64,000 nucleotides of DNA from Dryococelus australis (GCA_029891345.1 CM057005.1:63391260-63455259); one strand, 5' to 3'. Shown: positions 36,225-49,251, counted from the first letter of the stretch. Notes: generated by a model from the sequence alone, not told the origin. Translations and numbers: made by a program.

Positions 36225-36720
36225 TTTCCAGTGCATAATATATTTTAAATTAATATTTTAGCTAGTTATTAATCATGTATAAGTCAGCTGGGACTTTCCC
36301 ATTTTCCTTTACCATAATAAATATTAAGTGAATTGAATTTTTTTGCCTACCGTAATTTTAGCATTAGACCCCTGTTCATTTATTTAGTTAACTGTGGGTG
36401 GTTTATTTAGAACTTGTGCAACTGAACACCCTGTTGAGGACTAACTGAGAGGTGCACCAAACACCACAGGAGAAGGAGCATGCAAATGTTTGAGTTCGAA
36501 AACACATACCGCTGCTCCTGGGTTTCCAATGTTCCCTCGTCTAGCCTCAACGAAGTCCTAATACCAGCCCGCACAACTGTACGTCAGGGTCTTGAGTGAG
36601 ACTGCCAAAGTCACACCCCAGGACTGTACGTCCGCATCAATGCATAGTAAATGAGATGGCGTTAAGAGCCGCATAAGGCGCCAAGAGCGGCGTGCTTTAC
36701 AACATCATGTTACTATCAAA

Positions 36721-37299
36721 ATGAATGTTGCAACCACAAACCAAGTAGAACCTCCATCGACGGAACCTGAGTTCAAAACCCGGCCATACTCATCCCTCCT
36801 ACCTCCCACACAAGAGTCCCCATACGACTATTTATTAGGTGCTTTTTGGCCGGAATACAACCAGGAGGGGACACACAATACCCAATCTGAGACTTTGCCA
36901 CCGGTAGCAAGCGTTACCCCAACCGAGGTAGTTCCGGAGAAGGACCCATCAAATTCTTGCTTCATAAAGTTGGCTTCGGGGAAAATCATTTGGGTTCGAC
37001 TCCCACCGAAGGTCATTCCCAAACCTCGTGCAAACCCCTCCCCAGCCGACTATATTCCCGCATGCCGACTGACCAGGGAGGGTGGTCAGCGTCTTAACCT
37101 CTATCACCCAGATAACAAAGAGGAGCGTGCGTCAACACCAAATGAAAAATGTAGAATCCCAGAGCTAGTATATTTACCTTACAATTGGCAGGTAGTGCTG
37201 GTTGTAAAAAAAATGGCACCTTTCATTTGTACAATGATTACAAGCTTGCGAACAAGAAAACGTGACAGTTCCCATATCCTTATAAAGAACCATCCTTGA
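36721..37299 (+). pseudogene. Gag-like ORF, LTR family 5 copy 3 (192-codon open frame)
   Basis: The most intact gag-like frame of the window. It starts MNVATTNQVEPPSTEPEF, has PYDYLLGAFWPEYN, a VVPEKDPSN stretch, IKLASGKIIWVRLPPKVIPK, PSPADYIPACRLT, and then apparently unrelated read-through to a stop at 37299. It aligns with copies at 27941-28204 and, more loosely, 17025-17426. The family similarity probably ends soon after the PACR motif, near 37190. There is no knuckle, protease or polymerase. The CAGGACTGTACGTCC leader lies 100 bases upstream. Confidence 0.55.
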
Positions 37300-40200
37300 A
37301 AACTTAGGGAATATCAAGATGTTATCCACACTGAATCTGACAAGTGGGATGCTAGCAAGTATACATCCTTTATAAGCAGGTACCATACATTGCTCCTAAA
37401 TGCAGAGAAAACATACTTCCAGCTGCACAACTTCATGAGACACACATCAAAAGGAAAAGCACCATCACTTGAGAACATCCAAGTATTCTGTTGGTCGAAG
37501 CACCAACCAAATCCTCAGCTATGATGCTTGATCCAAAGAATTCATTCTTAACATGGCTATGAAATGACCAGCTGACTGTCAAAGCTGCAAAGACACACGG
37601 TAGAAGTGGACAACCAAGCATGGTCATCCCTTCGATGCTTTTGAAACTACCTTCAAGGATGTGACAATTTTGAGATGATCACACCTAGGAACTCCTAAGG
37701 TTTTGAGGCGGGGGTCACACAAATTGCAAGTTTTTCACCTCCCAACTTGACGGCCCACTCCAACTGTCAAGCCTGGCTCGCCTTCACTGCATTAAACTGT
37801 GTTGTACATCCAATAACTATCACCATTTTCCTGCATGAATTTCTGCAAATCTACATGTGGTTTTACACATATCCCCATGCTACGTGTTTTTGGACGATAA
37901 TTTCCTACCTCATGATCAACACATACTTGTTCTGTGATGATGCCTTGTTACGACAAGGTGTAGCCTGACACATGCAGCAGCAAATCCTCCATAGCGCCCG
38001 CCAACAACATGACCTACCTCAAGACTGCGTATGATGCCAGCTGGCCTGGTGTGCTTAACCACCACTTGGAGCGCTGGGAATAATATGATTACAGTGCTGC
38101 GGAAGTTGTGGTTCAACAGACATAAAGAACTGTATAGAATTAGGTAGAGAGTTCCATGAGCTCCTATTGGAGACCCCAGCAGGGAGGGCAAACTGACAAT
38201 GTTTTGTATTTAAGCTTGGGAGTTTGCTGTTTTGGGAGAAAACGGCTGGCTCCTGAGTATTCGATACAAGCTAAGTACTGCTATAATTGCACATTACTAA
38301 TGTAATGACCCATCAGGTCATTTTTTCTAGTATGAAAGTACAGATAGAATTTGTCTGCATAATTTAAATCAGCTGGTTAAATTTAACATGTTATAATGTT
38401 ATATTCTGATTGGCAACCATATTTTAATACATTTTTAAAAATTAATAAAAAAAAAATTAATGCAGGGATTTTTTCTGTAAAAATCATAAATGTTAGCCGC
38501 CACTGAATATTTTACATCACCGTAAATATTGGGAGTAAGATAAATGTTTTAAGTGAAGTAAAGCATTTAAGATGCAGAAAGTTAATGACATAATATATCA
38601 ATTTTGCAAGTCATGTTGTTTTTAAAGAATGTTTTTAACGTGGCCAGTCACTTGTAAATATTTTAAGAAATGCATGGGAATTTGAATTTTATAGTCAAGG
38701 TTATGAAAATAATGACAGGTTTTTAGATTTTTAAGTTAACCCAAAGAAATGTTGTTTCCACAAAATACACAGATTTTAAATCTAATGTATATCAAATTAC
38801 ATTTCAGTTTTGTGAATACAAGTAACATAAATTAAGTTAGGAGACCTTTTTAAAGATGGTAAATGAAATTGAACGTGTTTGTCCTAACAGTTTGGATATT
38901 AAACCAAATGTTGAATTAAAATTGAATTTCCAATACCAAATGCATGGCGCCATATTTGTTTTATGTGCACAGTAAATATTCTTATCCTAATATTGTATCT
39001 TGGTAATGAAACACCTTTAAGATTTAGAGCTAATATAATTATTTCTATGAGTGTTTTTTATGATATATATTTTGTCGGTTTTCTATGGAAATTAAAGTCT
39101 AAAATATTTGAATAAACTATGTGAATATTTAGAGTAAGTCCTGTGTGCTTTGTTACTTGCCAGAATATCAAGTGTATGGTTTTCTGCTGCAAGGTTATTT
39201 GGTTTTTGTAACTTTGAAAGTGAATTGCGGACTTGCGGACCTTGGATAAGGGCGTAACAGTTTTCTAGATGGCAACTAGCATCCTTTACCGTGAGTCAAA
39301 CCAGGCATCTTGCATTTTCAGCTACATCACTGCCACCTACAACCCCAAGAAAAGACACTGTCATATAAATTAATACGAATGCCAGATAACTTCACTATAC
39401 CATTCTCATGTTTTGCAGAAAAGTCCAACTTTGGAGGGAGTGTCCTCTGAACCAAACAATGACCAATAATAATTTGTTAATCTCAGAACGTTACTTGGCT
39501 TGCCAAATGTTCTACCATTCTCTACTTGTTTTAAAAAACACTTGGTAAATATCAGGAAATGGGAATTACTAAGGTGGTTGTTATTCACAATACAAAATTG
39601 ACCAATTAAATAGAAATCAATTACATGATACATTTTCCCACTTGTAGGAATTACCAGAGGACGTTGTATTGTGAGACAATCCCTACCAAACATAAACTAT
39701 AACCAGTTTACTTCATCAACCCCACTGAAATTATGACACGATACCAGAAATTCATGCAAACGTGAGGTGCCATTTGGGTTTACACCATGTCGGATATATG
39801 GAAAATGTGGATACCACAAGCCACAAGGCAAACTTACTCCATCTTTACGATGGCCGCAACCTGGCAAGCCATTCTGGTGTAAAGTAGATATTCCAAGGTG
39901 TCCAGAAGTTTGGTGACAAAAAATTTTTGAGTTAGAAAGAGAAGAGCTACTGGGCCAGTGATAATTTGCTGGGAAAAAATGTTGCAAAAAGCAGGAGAGT
40001 ATAATAAGAGGGAAACTTATGCTGTAAAAAGAGATATTGGGACCAAAAAAGTGTGTGTTAAATGCAGCAAGTGTAAAATCAGGGGGTGAAATACAGGGGT
40101 TGTCCGCTGAATATTTTTTTAGTACGTAAGTACAGTATCTTATGAAACATATATAGCATTAATTAAAAAATAAAGTGGATGAATATAAAAATTACCATAA

Positions 40201-41386
40201 TGCTTTTCAGTTGAGCAGTGTCGCCTTGAAGTATGTACTTGCAACATTTTTTACTTGTTTTTATTTGAAAAATTGTTTGCTTAGTCTCTACGCACACATA
40301 TCTTCTCCCACATTTCATAAATAGAAACAGGATTCATAAGTTTCAATGAACTTTGAATCTGAATGGGTTTCATTTTAAATGCCTTTACTCTACTTTGCTG
40401 TTGTAAAACCTAAGTTAATAGCAGCAATATTGACTGGTTAGTCAAGTTAGTGCTTAGCCAAATTAAAACCATTTTCTTTTGCTTTTCTAATGGCTGAAAT
40501 GTCATCTAACTGTATAGATGAAAAATGTTTTCTGAATTCACTTGGTGCCTTCTTAGTCTATTTTTATTTATAGGGAGAATGTGAAGTGTAAAAAAGAAAT
40601 GCACGTGCAACAAACAGGAAAATATCTAGTATTTTCTAGATTACTCAGTTTTGCAACTTTCTGCAATTTTTAGTACCTACTTCAGTTTTGATAGGTACTT
40701 TATTTTGCAATGTTGCTGTATGCTGCGACAAAGTATGCAGTTCCTGAGATATAAATATAAATACAATTGCATTAAATACATACAACATAAACATTTTTCT
40801 TCTCTAAAATTTAAAGGCACAAGAAATTTATGCTCTATCACTCCCAGAAAGTCTGGTAATTTTTTTTTTATTAAAGTTTTTACTAGTTTACCAGAAATTT
40901 TTTATACACAATTAAAAAAAAACTTTTCTTAACTACTATATTAAGAATTAGAAAAGCCAGTCACGCCCTGAATTTACTGCTCCTTCTACACTTTTTGTCT
41001 TTTTTACAACTAATATGACTAAATACAAAGAACTGCTCATTTTAGCCATTCTCTTGCCACTGGAAACATTAAAAAACAAATATTCTTTTATGGCTTAATG
41101 TATAGTTTACAGACAACTAAATGTACTAGGGGTCCCTTTATTTGTTCAATTTACATAAATATAATATAAAAGGCATACCGATCCATGGTTTGCCTGGGAT
41201 TTATTAATTGATTGATTTTATTTATTTATACATAACATATTCAGCCACAGGCCGGTTTACCAGAAACCTAATAGTCAGGAAGTAATTAGATGCATCAACC
41301 ACTGTCACTATTTAAATAAATACAGTTAATGTGGTAAATGAGATGTAATAGGCAAGGTAAACTGGCTGGCAGCAAACTCAACAGAC
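37300..41386. other. LANCL intron, nothing recognised
   Basis: AT-rich. Minus-strand frames at 39406-39693 and 39697-39987 are Cys/His-containing but match no family I know. No element ends were identified. Confidence 0.4.
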
Positions 41387-41527
41387 CTTAAGCAACATGT
41401 AGGCGATACCAACAAGACCATGGCAACCCCCAACATAATATTCGCCATACCACTCGTACATCAAGGGTGCGGGACTCTTCCTGCGCCGAGCCAAGTTGGT
41501 CCCTGACTGCAGGATTGCAGCCACCAC
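41387..41527 (-). CDS. LANCL: LANCL alternative exon, version 2 (GGCHGLVG)
   Basis: Minus strand: acceptor GTTGATGCAG, 47 codons in phase 0, donor GTCTGT. The product reads VVAAILQSGTNLARRRKSP, then PLMYEWYGEYYVGGCHGLVG and IAYMLLK. It corresponds to LANCL1 residues around T-S-G-x-N-L-A-R ... P-L-M-Y-E-W-Y-x-E-Y-Y-V-G-A-A-H-G-L-A-G. The His is the conserved active-site His of LanC enzymes. Its length, phase and place in the protein are identical to the exon at 59342-59482 (26 of 47 residues identical), so one transcript should use only one of them. Of the two, this version is closer to vertebrate LANCL1 in the MYEWY-EYYVG stretch and lies nearer the next exon. Its polypyrimidine tract is weak. 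Confidence 0.9.
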
Positions 41528-41912
41528 CTGCATCAACATATCAACTGTTCACTGCCAAAAGACATCACTGCAATCCCAACCTGGTGCAGTGTAACATGAA
41601 CAAGACCACAAGCTCACATCATTAGTACTGGTCACTGTGCCATCAACATTCCTACAAATAAAATACCCAAGCAGATTTAATCAAGACACGAGCTTAAAGC
41701 GATACACAGTATCAGTTCTGTAACTAAATAAATGCTGCACAGTGGTACCTACAGTCTAAATTAACAAAGCCAGCAGAGCAATAACAATTATGTACTTACA
41801 TATCACAGTATCACTGTTACATTGTACAAAAACCACCATTTAGTACACTTGTTTAAATTTTCAACAGGTTAGCTAGCACTTCAATTATTCTCCTGAATTC
41901 ATTTTACAATTA

Positions 41913-44624
41913 CAGTCAAACCCATTTAAGAAGTTCCCACTTAAGAAGCTGTGTTGTATAAGACCCAAAACGATAACCTATACACGTAATGCGTATTTAT
42001 CCTGCTTAAAATGTTCCTGCTGATAAAAAATTCCCGCTTAAAAAGCACATAATTTGTTTTCTGGTGTAATTCTTGCGCTGGCATAATCACGCACCTTAAT
42101 TTTATGGTGCTGAATTTCGGAAAAAACTTTGGCTTTCATATTCACATAGCACATTTCTCTCAAAGAGGCAAAATAACATGTTGATTGTAGATTCTATGCT
42201 TCCTAACCCTATTTTTTTTCTAAAACAACTACCAATATAAATATTGGGCACGCGCCAATGAATGACAGCCAGCAGCTCATCCGTCTGCATCACATTATCC
42301 CCACTGGTTCTAAACCTTTTCCAAATATTTTAATGCATACGAGTGTAACTGTGAAAAATGTCCGTTGAATATTTACTAGTAATATAAAACACCAAACTCC
42401 CTTAAGACTACAGCATTTATTAACTTTCTACAGATTTTGCTCCTGGAAAAATATGTAATTTGCGCTAGCGCCGGAAAGTAAAGTGAACAGCCAGAGTATT
42501 GAATCAGCTTGCGGCATGCTGTTCAGGTTTCACAAAATGGCCGTTATAAAATGGGCATGGGTTAGAACAGTGTCTCTGGATCAATACGAGTGCGAGCAGA
42601 TGTTTGGTTGAACATAGTGAAAAAATGTGGCCTGCGGTGTAGGTTTCATCAAAACTTACTCTGACCTTGTGAGGCATGTTCTATGGTCAAATTTACCAAA
42701 ATTGTATTTTACCATTCCTTTGTGTAATAAATATGGTTAAAGAGGTTGTTTTTAAGTGTTAGTGTATACACTAGACTTGGACAAGATGGAAGATAAAACG
42801 TCTAAGCCTATTATTAAACATAAGTATCTGAAAAAACTGGACATCATTAACTATGTAAGCAGTAATCCCAACCTGGCTCGTGTGACAATTGCCAAACAAT
42901 GTCAGTTGCCTGTTTCTACTTTAAACAGTATTGTGGCCAAACGACACCAGTTTCTTCAGGATTCTGTAGCAGCACAACTTCGCCGAAAGAAGTTAAAAAC
43001 TTCAAAATATTCCAAACTTGAAGAAATACTTTTGGAGTGGTTTCAGAAGAAACAAGCCTTGAACATTCATATCCATGGTACAGTAATAAGACAAAAAGCA
43101 GAAGTAATTGCATTGCGACTGAACATACAATCCACAGCATCAAATGGGTGGCTTGACAGATTAAAAAAACGTGCAGGAATTGTATACAAAACTGTTTGTG
43201 GGGAATCTGCAAGTGTAAGTGAAGAAACAGGGAGTGCATGGAAAATCATAACCTTACCTCCACTGTTGGCTATGTATAATGCACAAAATGTCTTTAATGC
43301 AAACGAATGTGGTCTCTTTTTTAATTTGTTATAGACTCAACATTTGTCTTCGAGGGAGATAAATGTCATGGTAAAAAAAAAAAAAAAAAAAACAGAACAA
43401 GCGACAGTGTTGTTTTGTACAAATGTGGATGGTTCTGAAAAGTTGCCTCTTCTTGTGATAGGCAAGTCACAAAAACCTTGTTGCTTCAAAAAGTCGCTGC
43501 CTTGTGTGTACAAAAGCAACATGTCTTCTTGGATGACATGCAAAATATTTTCTGAGTTTTTGATTTGTTTGGACGGAAAAATGGCAGTCAAAAACAGAAA
43601 AATTCTTCTTTTATGGACCAATGTGCAGCACACCCTAAAAACTTAGAAACACTGAAAAATGTGCACGTTGTTCCTGCCAGCCAATTCAACATCAGTGTTA
43701 CAATCACTCAACCAGGGCATCATCCAAACTGTGAAGCACATGTATCGAAAGCACCTGGTGTCCAGATTGTTGCAAAGAATGACAACCAACACAGTTTACT
43801 CAGTTTCCATGTTGGATGCCATACACATGTTGGCCGCATCATGGGATTCATTGAGCCCAGAAACAATTGCCAACTGTTTTGGGAAGGCAGGTTTCAGCAC
43901 CATGCCAGAAGATTTGCCTGTAGTTTCATTGGACATGGTGGAAGAAAGTGACATCATCTGGGCTGAAGTGAAGGAAAGATTGGGTGTCACTTCAACATTT
44001 AATGATTATGTGAAAGAAGATGACAACTTGCCCCTTTGTGAAGTGCAGGAGATTGAGAATTTGTGTAAGTCTAGTGAAAATTCATCCATGGAGCAACTTG
44101 GACAACCCTGTGATGCAAATGAAAATGACAGTGAACACGATGAAGAAGATGATGCTCCAAAGCCAGTGACATGTTCAGAAGCCATGCAGCACTTGGAAGC
44201 CTATTCTCGCTATCTAAGCAGTGTACCTGATGTTCCAGAAAATATAATGAAGAACCTCTGGGAACTGGAATATTATACAGCCAGTTTATATGGAAAAAAA
44301 ATCAAAGCAAACAACACCGGACAAATTATTCTCAATCTGAGTTTTAAATATTTTTGTGTTTATTTTGATCTTCCTATAACAATGTTTACCATGTCCATGT
44401 AAGCCAACATATTTACTGTATAATAAATACTATTATTGTATCTTGCTTCAAATTTTTTTAATGAGATACACTAGTAATTCCAACACTAAAATTCATATTA
44501 CGTATTATGTGCTGATGATATCATTTACAAAAAAACACAGTTATAATAACCCTTTTAAGATGTTTTCCGCTTAAGAAGTTTTAATGCATGGTCCCTCAGA
44601 AAACGTCTTAAGAGAGTTTGACTG
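41913..44624 (+). mobile_element. Tigger/pogo-type DNA transposon, complete ends, dead
   Basis: Terminal inverted repeats begin CAGTCAAAC at 41913 and end GTTTGACTG at 44624. Both are flanked by the TA target duplication, and the inverted similarity continues with TTAAGA and GTT at matching distances. The length of 2.7 kb is usual for Tigger elements. It carries one broken transposase gene in plus orientation, and lies in the LANCL intron between the two alternative exons. Confidence 0.9.
42756..44402 (+). pseudogene. Tigger-like transposase pseudogene (CENP-B-type HTH, DDE)
   Basis: Plus strand. The first frame (42756-43334) has a psq/CENP-B N-terminal helix-turn-helix (KKLDIINYVSSNPNLARVTI then LPVSTLNSIVAKR). 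A CENP-B-type DNA-binding domain follows (LEEILLEWFQKKQALNIHI, NGWLDRLKKRAGI), and then the first catalytic strand VFNANECGLFF. After a stop and an A-run of about 20 bases (43373-43392) the DDE core continues in other frames: MDQCAAHPKN (second Asp kept), LPANSTSVLQSLNQGII, and a C-terminal part to 44402. Besides the frameshifts, the first and third catalytic Asp positions (usually N-x-D-E and L-D-Q-G) are Asn here. It cannot encode an active enzyme. Confidence 0.9.
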
Positions 44625-44815
44625 TATCTACTAAGAGTGTGTGATGTACATGTGGCATTTCTACATAAAAAAATATACAAAATCATGTTGAACACTGTTG
44701 AGTCTACTGCCCTATTTAAGCAATCAGTCAGAATAAAGTGATTAGTATGCAAGTCATTAAAATAACTTAATTTCTATTTTCTAAATTTTTTCACTAATGT
44801 CCCCACTTTATGTTG

Positions 44816-45345
44816 TTAAGCTAATAGGACAATGAAAAACATCATGCTAAGTTCAAACTTACCACACAATAATTGCACACACACTAATATCCATCTGGGA
44901 ATCAACCAAAGGATCTCGAAATTGCAAGTTGACATCACCATTAACTGTGTTGAAATCACAAAAGAATACAGTTTATGAAGTACGATTAGTAATTTATTGT
45001 CATCGGTTTCATTCACACTGTGACATACCACTGAGAGCCATGTTCTTAGGAGATTAAACCTAATAGAGAGTCCTGGTATCAAATAAATTGGTGAGAAACT
45101 ATACAAAACATTATGAAATGGTAAAGTGTACGACAATATAATTAACATTTTCTTCTTATGACAGTATGCTTTTGTTTTTGAAAGATTTATGCTGAGACCA
45201 ATTGCTTTAAACTCAGAGGCAAGATCAGAAACCAAGATTTGGAGTTCATCAATGTCGTTGGCCAAGTGTGCAATGTCATCTGTGAATTTCAAGTTATTAA
45301 ATCTTCAGCCATTGATTATAATTCCTTTTTCTGACCGTTCTACCA
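44816..45345 (-). pseudogene. RTE-type reverse transcriptase fragment
   Basis: On the minus strand, EKGIIING-stop-RFNNLK leads into FTDDIAHLANDIDELQILV and LSINLSKTKAY. This is the palm region with the F/Y-x-D-D catalytic motif (here FTDD) and the L-x-x-N-x-x-K-T-K block of non-LTR retrotransposons of the RTE/Jockey groups. An in-frame stop lies upstream, and the rest of the 158-codon frame (44816-45160) is not recognisable. It is a short, dead fragment in the LANCL intron. Confidence 0.8.
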
Positions 45346-46609
45346 AGGGAAGACTATTGAAATTCTACCTGAATTCCTAACTCTAAGCTGATGATGATGA
45401 TGACAGTATACTACTGATGGGAACTGAGGCTCTCTCCTCGTGGCTGTTTGCTCTGCCGCCCAAAACATCACCTGGACACATCCTCAAGAGATGGTGCTGC
45501 ACCCTCAACAAGGTATAGTCACAACCGCTGACTTTCCAGCCACCACCATCATCAAATGACTGTACCCCAGTTGCTGCTCCCAACAGATAACTTTCAGGGG
45601 CATAATTGTTTGGGCAGGCAAAAATATGCTATAGCACAACAGGACACATGAAGTGCATGCAAAGGGATGCAGAGTCTCGATGCTTGGCACCTCACTGCTG
45701 CCACCCCTTCTCCAACCAGAAAAGTAAAATTACAAGTGATTACAATAAATCAAGTGACTGGGTAGTGTGTAGAACAGTGTGTCAATTTCAACAACATGAG
45801 CTTCATCCCTTAAATGAAGTGCTTTTAAACAAAGTTATTGCTTCTCAGGCATTTAGACATATAGGACTAAATGACTTGAGAGTGGATGGACTCGAGCAAT
45901 GGTGATTTGATAAACTTAAATTTCAATCAATTAATTAATTAATTAGTTAATAAATAAAAAGAAAGTTTCTGTTCTTTTCATTTTAGGCATAAGGACTTGA
46001 AGAGATGTTTAAGTTTGTGTGCCACGTGTAACTATGTGAAAAACCAGGGTCTGAACTGTTTTCCTATTTTTTGTATTTACAATGCTATGGTTTTGCTGTG
46101 GCATAATATTAATATGTGAACCACCACTTAAACAAACAACAACTTTCACCGTCACTTGCACCTCGGCAGTCAGTCTTTGTTCGTACAGTGTGAAGGGTGG
46201 AAGTGCAGGATGGACCCCTTTGGGTGCTTTACACTTTAGTTTATAATCATGTAGTTTACTGTAGTTTAATTCTCTGGGACCTTTATGATTGTGTATTCCA
46301 AGGACAGACCCCATATTTCATCGAGAATTTGTATATCCCCAGGACGTAACTTCACATTTAATATCACAATTTTAGCTGTGCACCAGTTTCAGCATAGGCG
46401 GCCAATGTGCCTAAATGTTTCGACAGTTTACGCGCCTGCTTGCCTCTCTCTTCTAGGTCAATGCAATTGATAATGATTGGGCAGGAGCCAGTGCTGAGAC
46501 GAGAACAGCTACAAGTGACTAGCAGGGCCCACATTATGTCAGGACTCACGGAAATTCTCTTATGCTTTAATCAAAAACAATACATACTGTCACACCAGTC
46601 TATACGAAA
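45346..46609. other. LANCL intron, nothing recognised
   Basis: A GC-richer block at 45380-45720 contains short frames without domains. The rest is AT-rich. Confidence 0.35.
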
Positions 46610-47568
46610 CTAACTTTTACCCATGGCTCTGCTCGCGTGTTTATAGGGGATAAATAATGAAGTTTTTTGACACTAAGCCTCGTGTTACATAATCGCGGCG
46701 CATCTAAATTTTGCATAAGCATTACCGGAACACCCTAATTTTAATTGGAGCTTATGTGAGGGCACACCTGACAACTCTAGAGAATTCAGGAACTCTCCAT
46801 GACTTTGTCTACTGACAAATACTCCGTTACTTCTCCTCGTACCTCTTTCAAAATGTTAGAATTAATTCTGTTAACAATTTCATTTCTTGGTGAAATAATC
46901 GCTCTTTGACATAGCCATTGGTCATCATTTATATTACTTTGTAGATCTGGGTAAACGCTAGCAATAAGATCCGTATCACTCTGCACCAAATTACAAAAAT
47001 TCTTTGGTATTGACACACAGCCGTTGGCATCAGTTTCCAACTGCACATCTCCAATTTTTAATAGTTTATCTGCATAATGTCTCGTATCAACGTCATTGTA
47101 TATATGCACTCTTATATTTGTTGTCAAGCTGAATTTATTGGCATTTGCCCATAAGCTTGACGATTTGAGACAGGCTTTGATTTCATCTGTAGGTGTACCC
47201 CTCTGAATCAAAATACCTGATTGATGTTTAAGAGGCATAATAGACTAACAAACAAAAAAACTAACCATTGAAAAAGTAAACAGAACAAATATCAAATCAA
47301 CAAATTCAATCCAAAGAGAAATGTAGAGCCTTACTTACTTATCTACCTTCTACCTTAGGTCAGTATACTGTTATGTGTGTGTACTTCACATTTTCCTGAA
47401 GGAACGAGATATTTTCACGGGACAAAAAGTAGCCTATGTCACTCTCCGACCCTCCAACTATCTCTGTACAAAAATCACGCTGATCTGTTGCTCCGTTTTG
47501 ACGTGAAAGAAGGACAAACAAACAAACAAACAAACAAACACACTTTCGCATTTATATAGCAGTAAGGA
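46610..47568 (-). mobile_element. Short Helitron-like element with a helicase remnant
   Basis: On the minus strand the element starts TCCTTACTGCTATATAAATG and continues into GCGAAAGTGTG, (TTTG)n, a CTTTCACG stretch and GACATAGGCTACTTTTT. This 5' sequence is characteristic of many animal Helitrons. It ends ACGCGAGCAGAGCCATGGG, then TAAAAGTTAG followed by T, i.e. a decayed hairpin and a CTAG-like end. The flanking bases A and T fit Helitron insertion. Between the ends lies one helicase fragment; the Rep nuclease domain is missing, so the 959-bp copy is a deletion derivative. Confidence 0.65.
46786..47238 (-). pseudogene. Pif1-type Helitron helicase fragment (150 codons)
   Basis: The minus-strand frame holds ILIQRGTPTDEIKACLKSSS, LWANANKFSLTTNIRVHIYN, CVSIPKNFCNL and DDQWLCQRAIISPRNEIVN. 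These follow the order seen in the central to C-terminal part of Pif1-like helicases of Helitrons: the R-G-T-x-x-x-E-I-x-A-C-L-K-x-S segment, the L-x-x-N-M-R motif (here TTNIR) and the W-L-x-x-R-A-I-x-x-P-x-N motif. The N-terminal Walker motifs and the C-terminal end are absent. The frame is intact but truncated. Confidence 0.8.
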
Positions 47569-49115
47569 TTAACCTCTGTGAGGCAGGAAGACTTCTGACC
47601 CAAGCCACCTCCTATCCACAAGGAATACAATACCAAAGACATTAAACTAGCTACTGACTACCAGGAATGTCACAAGTCACCACCCAGTCATCTCTCTAAA
47701 CTAAGCTCAGTTCTCTCTCTAGCATCTACGTATGGCTCCATCTGGCTCTTACACACACATAGCGGCAGCACAGCTACCTAAATGTATCCTCTCGACAAGG
47801 TGATCCTAATTTGATTTCTGGTGGGGCCACAACTAAATATTTGCATATAAGAAATGTGGTATACATTGCTGTTCGTTGGAGGGTTTCCTTGGGGTATTAC
47901 AATATCCAGAATTGCATTCTACCACCACTCCATCTAACTATTCTCATTTCATGCGACCTTTCAGGTTAAGGTGGGTGCCTACAGGCCCCATCTCAAAAAC
48001 CTGCCAACAGGTTGGTGTTCCTTCTACTCCACACTTATTACTAACTTCTACCCAGGCATATTCCTTTCTATTGTTATGGTTCGGCCAAGCCACGTCCATA
48101 ACATTGGCTAGAGCGGACACCCGATGCACAAGAATACGATACACAGCTGCAATCAGGGCGAGGTCACAAGCTGAGCAACGTTTGGAAAACAGCATTCTAG
48201 TTTACAAACGGAGCTTGACTATTAAATGCCGGAGGAGACATGAAACAGGGTCTGACGCCAGCCAGCAGCTGCGGGGGTCAAAAGGACCGTGGAAGGGCGT
48301 GCCGAGGACCGCTGCTACTGAGACGTGATTGCAAGCAGCCTTCGAACATCAAGACTAAAGTAACAACATACAACATGCCAAAGGCTTGACAGACTTTAGT
48401 TATTTATTAATAACATGACTTCAGCTTAATTGGTTAACAGTATCATAAGTGGCTCCCCAGCTTTAACACATACTATTGTAGAGTGTTGTAATAACTGTCA
48501 TTGCTTTGGGTTTTATATAAAGATGTTAGAGCTAACCCAGTCTTTAATTCAGGCTACGCCTTCCCAATCCAGTTAGTAATTAATACTTGGATTGCTGTTT
48601 GGTTTGCGACAAAGGTTGAAGCCAGAACACTATGTACTACAGGGTTCAGACAAACCATGCAAATCTAGCTTTAATTTTCTCAATAGGGCAGTTCCTCTAA
48701 TTTCATGTACCTTAACATGCTGGTTCAAGGTAATAGACTATGAAAGATCGATCACCTGATTTCCCTACAGATGGTGGTATGAAAATCTACTTCCCTCCCT
48801 CTTAATCCAACATCAAGGTAGCATTCTCTTTTTGTTGATACAATATCTCAAAAAGAATTTGTGACACAGTGCACACAAAACTGTGAGACAGAATTCTGCA
48901 TCATAGCCATCACCAAACTACCGACCATCAATGCAATGTTTAATGCCCCACATTTCTCAAACTTAGGCCTGTGATTCACTGACACAGTACACTACGTAGC
49001 AACTGACCTCACAGAAGGCACATGAGAACTCAATCCCAAACCTAAGCCACCAGCACATATGTTGAATGTAAAATTATCAAATTATACACTAAAAGTTGAA
49101 CTCAGGTGCAAGATT
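47569..49115. other. LANCL intron, no supported feature
   Basis: The 150-codon plus frame at 47876-48328 has no recognisable domain, and its composition change resembles retroelement debris. Confidence 0.35.
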
Positions 49116-49225
49116 TGAGAGCGCTCAAGAGATATTTGGGAGTCATAAGGATGTAGAGAGATGAGGAGCAGTGGCAGAATGCAAGGTTGAGGGCGATGTG
49201 AGAATCCATACAAATTCTGCAGCTG
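49116..49225 (-). repeat. SINE fragment
   Basis: On the minus strand, GATTCTCACATCGCCCTCAA, then CCTTGCATTCTGCCACTGCT and CCTCAT match the middle and 3' body of the SINE copies elsewhere in the window. Confidence 0.5.
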
Positions 49226-49251
49226 ACAGTATGGCTACATCATTTCTTGCA

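Larger units (their letters stand above)
35760..36480 (+). repeat. LTR of family 5, copy 3
   Basis: A promoter box TATATAAGG (35840-35848) is followed by a GC-rich leader, then an AT-rich part with the stem-loop (36206-36224) and AATAAA (36316-36321). This order matches the other LTRs. It leads into a gag-like frame at 36721. Confidence 0.55.

Noticed and set aside
39406-39987. Two adjacent minus-strand frames of about 95 codons
   Set aside because: They contain Cys and His residues, but no motif spacing matches a known domain and there are no clear splice sites or repeats in the window.
47360-47559. Frames over the TTTG/CAAA repeat region
   Set aside because: They lie in the non-coding 5' head of the Helitron-like element.
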